A program made the translations under genes and the position numbers. Shown here one piece after another: positions 56,887-64,000 of a stretch of DNA of 64,000 bases. Origin of the DNA: Polytrichum commune (Eukaryota > Streptophyta > Polytrichopsida > Polytrichales > Polytrichaceae); the NCBI GenBank assembly GCA_950295325.1, contig OX485808.1, positions 35,050,527 through 35,114,526 of the forward strand, read 5' to 3'. How positions within the stretch are numbered: position 1 is the first letter of the stretch; each line of letters begins with the position of its first letter. The notes beneath the pieces were generated by a model. It was not told the DNA's origin and did no database searches. It was given only the letters and a program-made list of their open reading frames with translations.

Positions 56887-58458
56887 CAGTTATGAACAAA
56901 AAACAAAGTACACTTTGAACATACTCATCTTCAACAAACAACCACATACAATTCACATGTTCTTTTTCAAATTTGAAAATTGGATATGATATTGCACATG
57001 TATGTAAAACTTCACATTACATTGATAGTAAGAAAGTGTGTTGCAAAGCCAAATGAGACACTATATACAAATACTCAATTTTGTTCAAGTTGCCTATAAA
57101 ATCTTTAGTAATTGGTCCAATAACCCCTACTCTTCAACACAACATCAATTCTTCGTGGCATGCTCTCATAAACCGCCATGCAATCATGTTCATTGAAGTT
57201 GTACATTGAACACACCCGCTCTTGCAATTCTTGGATACCTCTTGGAGGTGTCATAAATTTGTTCAAGCGTTGATTAAAAAGTGCCCAAAAATGTTCAATG
57301 GGATTCAAATCCGGAGATTGTGCAAACTACTAAAGGAGTTGAAATGGTTGTGATGCCAACCGTTCTTGCACGATTTTGCTCGTGTGCTTGGGATCATTAT
57401 CGTGTTGAAAGACCAACCTACTTGGATCTAAATTGTAATTATGTATAGTGGACCATAAGAAACTTTCTAAAATAAATTTGTACATATGCATATCCATCCT
57501 ACCTTCAATTTTGTACCATGTTCCCCGCCCAAAAAACCATGATGCACCCCCAAATCATCGCCAACCCACCACCATGCTTCACGGTCTGATGAACATGTTG
57601 AGGTCCGACGCGTTCTCCATCTCCAATCCAACACCATAACCTACCATATAAGTTAGACCTATTTATTTATGTCTCGTCATTGAAATTCATGGGTTTCCAG
57701 TCATCAATGGTCCATTTCTCATACCTTTGAGCAAACCTCAAGCTTGCGAGAACATGTTTACGACTTAAAAATGGCTTCCTTGGCTGCACTTGTGCACCCA
57801 ATCCAACCTCTCTCAAAGCACGCCTCATAGTGATGTCAAACAATAATTTACATGTTTCAAATTGAAGTTGTTTTGCCCTCGCAAATGTAGTTCTAAGCCG
57901 ACCTTGAATAATGAGAGTGACACAATGCCTTTTCTCTTGGTCTGCAAGAAGCTTTGGACGCCCTGCTCTCTGTCTCTCAAATTTGCCCCCTACATCCTTC
58001 CTTAGATACACTACAAAATATTGGCTCATCCCCACTAAAGCGGCAGCTTTGTGAGTAAAAACATCACTTATAAGTTGCACCAAAGCTTGGTGCTTTTGTT
58101 TATGAGACAACAAAACCATACAACTACAAACGAATTCTACAAATTACACCTCACGTATTATGGAACCAAGGCTACATAATGCACAATAAATTTCACAATG
58201 TTCTCAACAAGCAATGCACATAGAGATGTCGATGTTGGAAGAATGGCGGCGAACAAAAACAAATAATGTAACCCTAATCACTTTTACATTTCCTATTTTA
58301 GAAAACATATTTTTCACTTTTTGGTTTCACATTTATGTAATTGATTACTTGGACTCTTACTTTGATCACTTCATCACTTTGTTTGTGATTTGAATCAGAT
58401 GACAATGGGAGGTGAAGTGGAGTATGTTCAAAGTGTACTCAATTTTGTTCGTAATTTG
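56887..58458. mobile_element. Tc1/mariner-like element, 1572 bp
   Basis: Ends 'cagttatgaacaaaa' and 'ttttgttcgtaatttg' are inverted, followed inwards by 'gtacactttgaacatac' and its mirror. TA flanks both sides (56885-56886, 58459-58460), the mandatory Tc1/mariner target duplication. The element encloses one broken transposase on the minus strand. Confidence 0.88.
57105..58119 (-). pseudogene. Tc1/mariner-like transposase, broken
   Basis: From the start at 58119: a helix-turn-helix-type N-terminus, GRPKLLADQEKRH, then MNFNDET at the first catalytic Asp. Later come VFQHDNDPKHTSK (second Asp) and SPDLNPIEHFWALFNQRL (third acidic residue, Glu), a DD34E-like spacing. Reading is lost after NDET (57667) by a frame change at an ATAAATAAATA run. 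Two adjacent stops precede the last piece at about 57325. About 340 aa would be the original size. The element cannot mobilise itself. Confidence 0.88.
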
Positions 58459-58460
58459 TA

Positions 58461-59359
58461 TGTTGTATGGATGATAAATGAGTTGCTCCCAATAAATTTG
58501 GTTTTTTGAGCAAATCTAGATGAAGTCCGTCACCATCAAAATTGGGGGGGGGTCACATGAGGTCATTTTTGGGACATTCCTTTTTTTCATGGAGCAAACA
58601 ACATGTGCATTAAATTCTCTCCAATCCATATGGTAAAGTTATGCACAACTATCACCTTCTCCGAAGGGGAAAACCCCACCCAAATTGGACATCATATATG
58701 AAAGATATCGGCTTCTAAATTTGGCAACACTTGGAATCGGCTCCCAAAACATGAATTGGCAACCTAACAAGACATTCTACATGCTTGGAGTTTGAGGGTT
58801 TTGTATGTTATTTTGGCCCACATGATAGTGGGGACTACCCTACACCAATAAATACCTTCCATCCACGTAGATTGCCACCTAGTGAGTCGCAAACCCCATC
58901 AAAATATTAGGTGGCGATTTATTTTGGGTCACAAGAGCATTTAAGGATTAAGTTGATATTACTCTTAGACACATATACCTTGTGGATGTGATTCTTTGAT
59001 GATGCCTCGTGTAGATAGGTTTTTGGTTTGGGTTCCAATTAAGAAAATCACACAAGGAAGACTAAATAAGTGTCATTATTAGGTTGATTGATAGATTACA
59101 AGGATTATGGAATGAAATTAGTATGACAAACCTAGGGAAAACAACTTTTTAAGTGAGTTTTGGGACTTGTTAAATTGGGACTGGGGTAAATAAGGTCACT
59201 CAATGCCGTGCATACAATTGCTCACTCTCTCCCTCACTATCAACACTCAGCAGTAACATCTCTCTTATTATGATTTTGCAAGGCAAGGAGTTACGACTCA
59301 ACAATAGTCTTTTGAGTTTACAATAATCTCATAAACCCAAGGCCAGGGGCACCTTGTTT
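58461..59359. other. Intergenic, no gene seen
   Basis: Non-coding spacer between the Tc1-like and pogo-like elements. A G-run lies at 58543-58551. No repeat or frame of note. Confidence 0.4.
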
Positions 59360-59361
59360 TA

Positions 59362-60751
59362 CACCCTAACCTTGATAATGTCACACCCTCCGTTTCACCA
59401 AAAAGTGTGATATAAACAAGGTGTGACGTACTTGATAATGTGACATTCTGTGCATAATGTGATATTATCAAAAAACATGTAGAAAATCAAAATATAATTT
59501 TTTTTTTTTTTAAATACGAGACTTCAATGTTTTTTAATGTAAAATCTAATTCAAAATTGTGAATAACAACAAGAGCACATCATAATGTGTCATTGAGATC
59601 AGGTAAAGACCTCTCACTAGAGACAAAGAAGCTTCTAATGTCACATTGTTTTGTTGATGTTAAATGTGCAACACCAATTCTAATGAGTTTGTCATGGATT
59701 TTTTCCATTTCTAACAACTCATGAGTGCTGAAAATCTGAGAACCTTGGCTAGCCATAAAATTCAAAACATCTTTAGCATATTTTTGTGCATCGCTTAGGT
59801 TCACTACTTTAGACTCATCATCACTGCTATCAACAATCAATGGGTCCACTTCCATGAAATCAAGAACCTGTTCGCCATCTTGCACTAATTGCACAAGCTC
59901 CTTAGTAGAAAATTCCACCTCAAAATCATCTTCACCTTCCATGTTTATGTACTCCAAAGGACAAAGCTTTTCTACAGGCTTGCCTTCAACATCCAAACCC
60001 AAATTTAATGCGGCGATGAGTCTACCCAATTCCAAAGTTGCTTCCTCCATTTTGGACTTCATACGTTCATCAAGATTGTTTATATATGCATTCCACTCTG
60101 CAAGCAATATGGCGGACTTTCTCCAACAATTTCTAATGGTTTGATCATCTAATTCATGCCATGCCGCCACACACCATAGCATAGCTTGAAATACATCAAC
60201 ATTCAATTTCCCCAAATCTTCATTTGAGTTGTTATCAATTTGTTGCAAAGTCCAGACAACAAGCTTGCGCTTATAACACATTTTGAATGCTGCAATCACT
60301 CCTTGATCCAAAGGCTAAACAACTGAAGTCACATTTGGTGGAAGGAACAAGATAGTGATATGGGAGAGTACAAAAGCATTAAACCCAAACATTACTCGCA
60401 ATATGTTTGAGCATTTGGTCTCTGAAACACGTACCAAATTTGAAATTACACAAGGCATCCCACAATGCCGAAAGCATTGAATGAGAGCTCATTCAATGAC
60501 CCCCAATATGCTTTGCTTTAGCCCATGCTCACCCATGAACAATAATATCGAACCCATGCCCACCCATACAATCCATCCATATTTGATATTATCACATTTA
60601 CAGTACGGATTTTGAAAAAAAATAGTGACATTATCAAGGGTGATAGGGATAATAACGAGGGAGTTTTACACTATGAAAATCGGTTTCAAACTTTTAGGTG
60701 ACAATATCAAGGTGTTCTATTAACAAGGGTGACATTATCAAGGTTAGACTG
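59362..60751. mobile_element. Pogo/Tigger-like element, 1390 bp
   Basis: Ends 'caccctaaccttgataatg' and 'cattatcaaggttagactg' are inverted repeats of about 24 bp, flanked by TA on both sides (59360-59361, 60752-60753). Variants of 'cttgataatgtgac' recur just inside both ends (59431, 59455, 60635, 60706), typical of subterminal binding sites. The element carries the 3' half of a CENP-B-like transposase. Confidence 0.87.
59580..60345 (-). pseudogene. Pogo/Tigger (CENP-B-like) transposase, C-terminal remnant
   Basis: The minus strand encodes FLPPNVTSVV, a stop at about 60317, then PLDQGVIAAFK and a ~240-residue acidic tail. LPPN-TS-x-QPLDQGVI-x-AFK is the hallmark after the second catalytic Asp of pogo-type DDE enzymes; here the Gln codon before PLDQ is TAG. 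The DNA-binding N-terminus and first catalytic residues are missing. The 59580-60311 frame itself is open and long, so the tail may still be recent. Confidence 0.85.
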
Positions 60752-60753
60752 TA

Positions 60754-63655
60754 GTCCATAGTCTCTACCTTAACTGTCCAATGACTATAGACCATACAAC
60801 AAGTTATCATTCGTTCACAACATCTTTCAATTGCACCCCTCAGGCTTTCAATTTGATTAATTAAAACCGGTAATATTGTGTTTAATCTCTTTTCATCTCT
60901 TCTAAATTAGCAAAGTAACATTTAACTTCATGCTTTAAAATTGGTTGTTGTAATTTGCAAAAGTCTAGTTACAAGTGACAAGAACTAAGTATCGGAACCT
61001 AAACGAACAATAGCTAAGCGATTGAGTCTAAATTCCCGACTCCATAGTCTAGTGAGAGTCGGTTATAAGTCTTAGTATCCCAATCCCTAATCCCAAATAT
61101 TGAGTCTCGTAGTGTAGGGCATGCCATAGTCTTTAGTAACAATTAAGTATATAGTTCTTAAAGACTTACATGAACTCCTCCCCTTATATTTTGGCCCTTG
61201 AACTCATGGGCAACTGATATGGGATATCGCCTCGCTTCCTCCCTGGTTCGGTTCGCCCCCCTCTCCCCCCCGTTTTTGATGCTTTGTCCTTCTCAGACTA
61301 TCGCCCTCGTCGCAAGCTATGGTTAAGGTTAAGATGATTTCGCAACCCTCAATTTGTTTGTGTTAGCTTGGTTGGCTTAGGGACATTGGTCACACTTTGA
61401 TTGCTTGGTTTATAGACCATGGTCCTTATCAACATTAGATTACTTAAATTTATATTGTTTGCCGAAGACGAACACCTCATTATCATATCCTAAGACTAGG
61501 GACTTGTCACCTCAAGATTGTGGACTTCTTGAGTGTTTGCTCACACCAAACTCTCTTCCTTAAAATCTCCACTAGACAATGGTCATGGATACCTGACTGT
61601 GATTCATGATGCCAAAAGATGATATTTCCTTCACAAAATATAGCCCTCTTTAATAGGTTGGAATTAAGTTTATTAACCCAAAGTTCTTCATGAATCTTCC
61701 ATTAATTTCTAGGATTCACACCTCTATTCAATCAAAGACCATCGTCTTGGTGAACTACCATCTTAGCAAATAAATTGTCATTTCTAAAGGATTTTTTCCC
61801 TCATTCACAATCAGGGTTCCACACCCTTAATCACTTTAATTCTAAAGAACATGCACTTTGACACTGGTGGGAAGAAGATCATCTCCTTTCCTAATGAGGT
61901 AATTTGCTATTTGTCTTATTCTCTTCCTTGTGTTATTTTATTACTCATTTGACTATGGTCTTAGCCAATCTCACCATGGATTTTCCCCACAGGGGTATGT
62001 CATTTGCTCCCAAGAGACTATGGCAAGTGACTTGAATTAATCCTGGTATTTAACATTCACTTATGTTCTTCAGGGCACAACTGGATACCACTTGAATTCA
62101 CTGCCTACATGATAAGCATGATAATGGAAAAATCTTCCATCTCCACACGAGATAGTTGCCAAGGGTTTCCTCTATGGAGATCTTAAAAAAAATCAACCTC
62201 ACAATTACATCCAAACTGCACTTCACCCTTTCCCACGGATCGAGGATTCTTTCCTTAAACAGTGGTTCTTGAACCTATCTACTCCCCAAATAATTCAGAT
62301 GATAAACGTATACACTTAATTCCCCTACATCTTGAGTCTTTCCAAACCCTTCCCAACTCACATTCAGTTTTGTCTTAAATTCATTTCCTTCACTACGAGC
62401 ACTACTTCCTAGACAATGGTCCTTGAAAACATATAACTCAAAAAGCTTCACAATATTATATTATATTATATTCATCATCAAGGGCACTTTTACATCATCA
62501 AGGGCTTCAAACCTTGTAGTTTGACCAGAATATAGTCTCGCTTATAGACAAGGAAAATAAGCTACTATCTTCACAAGAATTGGTTGTTAATGATGATCTC
62601 TTTCCCTCCCCTCTCAGCCTATGTTCATTGCCATGTCAAAAAACCTCTTTTCCTAACCGATGTGCCTGCCCATAGCCAGATTCATAAGTTCTCCTAATTA
62701 ATCACATGAATATAGTCTTTCTCAAACGACTCTCCCACTATGGACTATGGTCAGTGAGTTGAGAAGGAACATTTTCATTTCATTTCCACTAAATAATCAC
62801 AAATTGCCTTTTTTCTCATTGTTTCCGAGTTCTTATTCTAATTCTGACCCTAAACTGCCTCAAAATTAAAAAATGAAGCTATTATGTCCAAAAAATCATA
62901 TCACATCTCACGAATTTTTTTTATGATAGTCCTTAACAACCATTGGAAACATACTTTTATCAAATATCTAAACCCCTAAATGCCTTTGGTGATTGTGGAG
63001 GTGAAAACACGCAATTCAAGTGTCAAAGATTTGTGAGTTTTATGTTAGAGCTCCACTTTATTTAGGGTATCTAACTTGTGGTCTAAAAAGTTGAGTTTCT
63101 AAAATTATTATTAAATTATTACATAACTTGCTTTTTTACTTTTAATTCTAATGTTAAAATTTTAAATTTTAATCCATGTGTTGTCATTTGGTTGATTTTA
63201 CAAATTTTTGGTGCTTGCTATGAAGCACACATCATTATGAGTTTTGTTTGGAGGTAGAAAAAATGACGAGTTGACCATCAAATTTTGGAGTTTGCAAAAT
63301 GTTATTGGGAATCTCTTATATTTCTCACTAACAATGTAATGCAAAAATCCACAAAGATTTACTCAAATATCATTTTTTGCAGATGTTTGCAATGACCTAA
63401 AACACCGGTTTCGTTAAAAGTGCAATTCAATATGTAAAAGTGCACATGAACAAATTATTGCAAACGCATAGATTTCAATGAAAATATGACCATATTATAA
63501 TTGTATTGGCTATAAATAATTTTTTTATAAATATGGGTACATTTAGATCAATGTTCTTGGTCATTAATCAAATTATAATTTGATGATTTTTGTAAAAAGA
63601 CTTCATCCTACAATAAGACGAGGAATTCATTTTATGGAAGTTATGTATAATTATA
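60754..63655. other. Long AT-rich stretch, no gene seen
   Basis: No domain-bearing frame on either strand over 2.9 kb. A short (TATTA)n run lies at 62455-62473. The T-rich sequence after 62850 leads into the tandem array at the window end. Confidence 0.45.
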
Positions 63656-63659
63656 AAAT

Positions 63660-64000
63660 AAAACCAATTACAGCTTCACAAGGTGAGGCATATGCCCCAC
63701 CCCCTTAAAACTTGGAAAAAAACTAATTATTGCTTTACAAGGTGAGGCATATGCCACACCCCCTTAAAACTTGAAAAAAAAAACTAATTATTGCTTCACA
63801 AGGTGAGGCATATGTCCCACCCCCTTAAAACTTGAACAAAAACTAATTATTGCTTCACAAGGTGAGGCATATGCCCCACCCCCTTAAAACTTGAAAAAAA
63901 ACTAATTACTGCTTGACAAGGTGAGGCATATGCCCCACCCCCTTAAAACTTGAAAAAAAAAAACTAATTATTGCTTCACAAGGTGAGGCATATGCCCCAC
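63660..64000. repeat. 60-bp tandem array, cut by window edge
   Basis: Six copies of a ~60-base unit with the core 'cacaaggtgaggcatatgcc' followed by 'ccacccccttaaaacttg' and an A-run. Core positions are near 63677, 63738, 63798, 63857, 63916 and 63977. Most variation is in A-run length (5-9). The array continues past base 64000. Confidence 0.95.

Overview
The window is nuclear DNA of a eukaryote, most likely a streptophyte (land plant or close algal relative). The basis is four spliced genes with plant-style architecture: SEC11, MEMO, a PLAC8/cell-number-regulator protein and an ankyrin-CbbX AAA protein that matches the Arabidopsis At3g24530 type. Their introns are GT-AG and short to medium (about 100 bp to 1.1 kb). 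The spaces between them are AT-rich and crowded with small DNA transposons. I cannot name the species. There is no tRNA, rRNA or CRISPR array that I can support.

Genes, left to right: SEC11 signal peptidase (1277-3171, +, 7 exons, 180 aa); a MEMO family protein (7090-10320, +, 8 exons, 290 aa); a PLAC8 protein (12641-13273, -, 210 aa) followed by a broken tandem copy of its own 3' end (11345-12010); a two-part AAA+ ATPase resembling the fungal DUF7025-AAA type (23269-26217, +, 3 exons, 700 aa); and an ankyrin-CbbX AAA protein (35796-38760, -, 6 exons, 495 aa). I assembled every exon chain by hand, and each keeps frame across all junctions. The genes are unrelated housekeeping or regulatory loci, not a pathway cluster.

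Mobile DNA dominates the rest. The most striking object is a 2.5-kb fold-back element (26280-28793) that starts 62 bp after the AAA gene's stop codon. It has TTA target duplications, arms that each carry a MITE plus a 76-bp tandem array, and a 42-bp perfect palindrome at its centre. Single-unit or partial relatives lie at 32555-32790 and 54643-55680.

The right half holds a decayed hAT transposase (47706-51905) hit twice by the same LTR family, leaving two solo LTRs with 5-bp target duplications. It also holds two PIF/Harbinger-like elements sharing a terminal GGTTTACACTAYGG motif, a Tc1/mariner-like element and a pogo/Tigger-like element, both with broken transposases. A Mutator-like MITE with a 10-bp target duplication lies at 40834-41078. 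Two LINE 3' ends, several dispersed repeat pairs, a perfect 78-bp palindrome with a related unfilled copy at the window start, and a 60-bp tandem array running off the right edge complete the picture.
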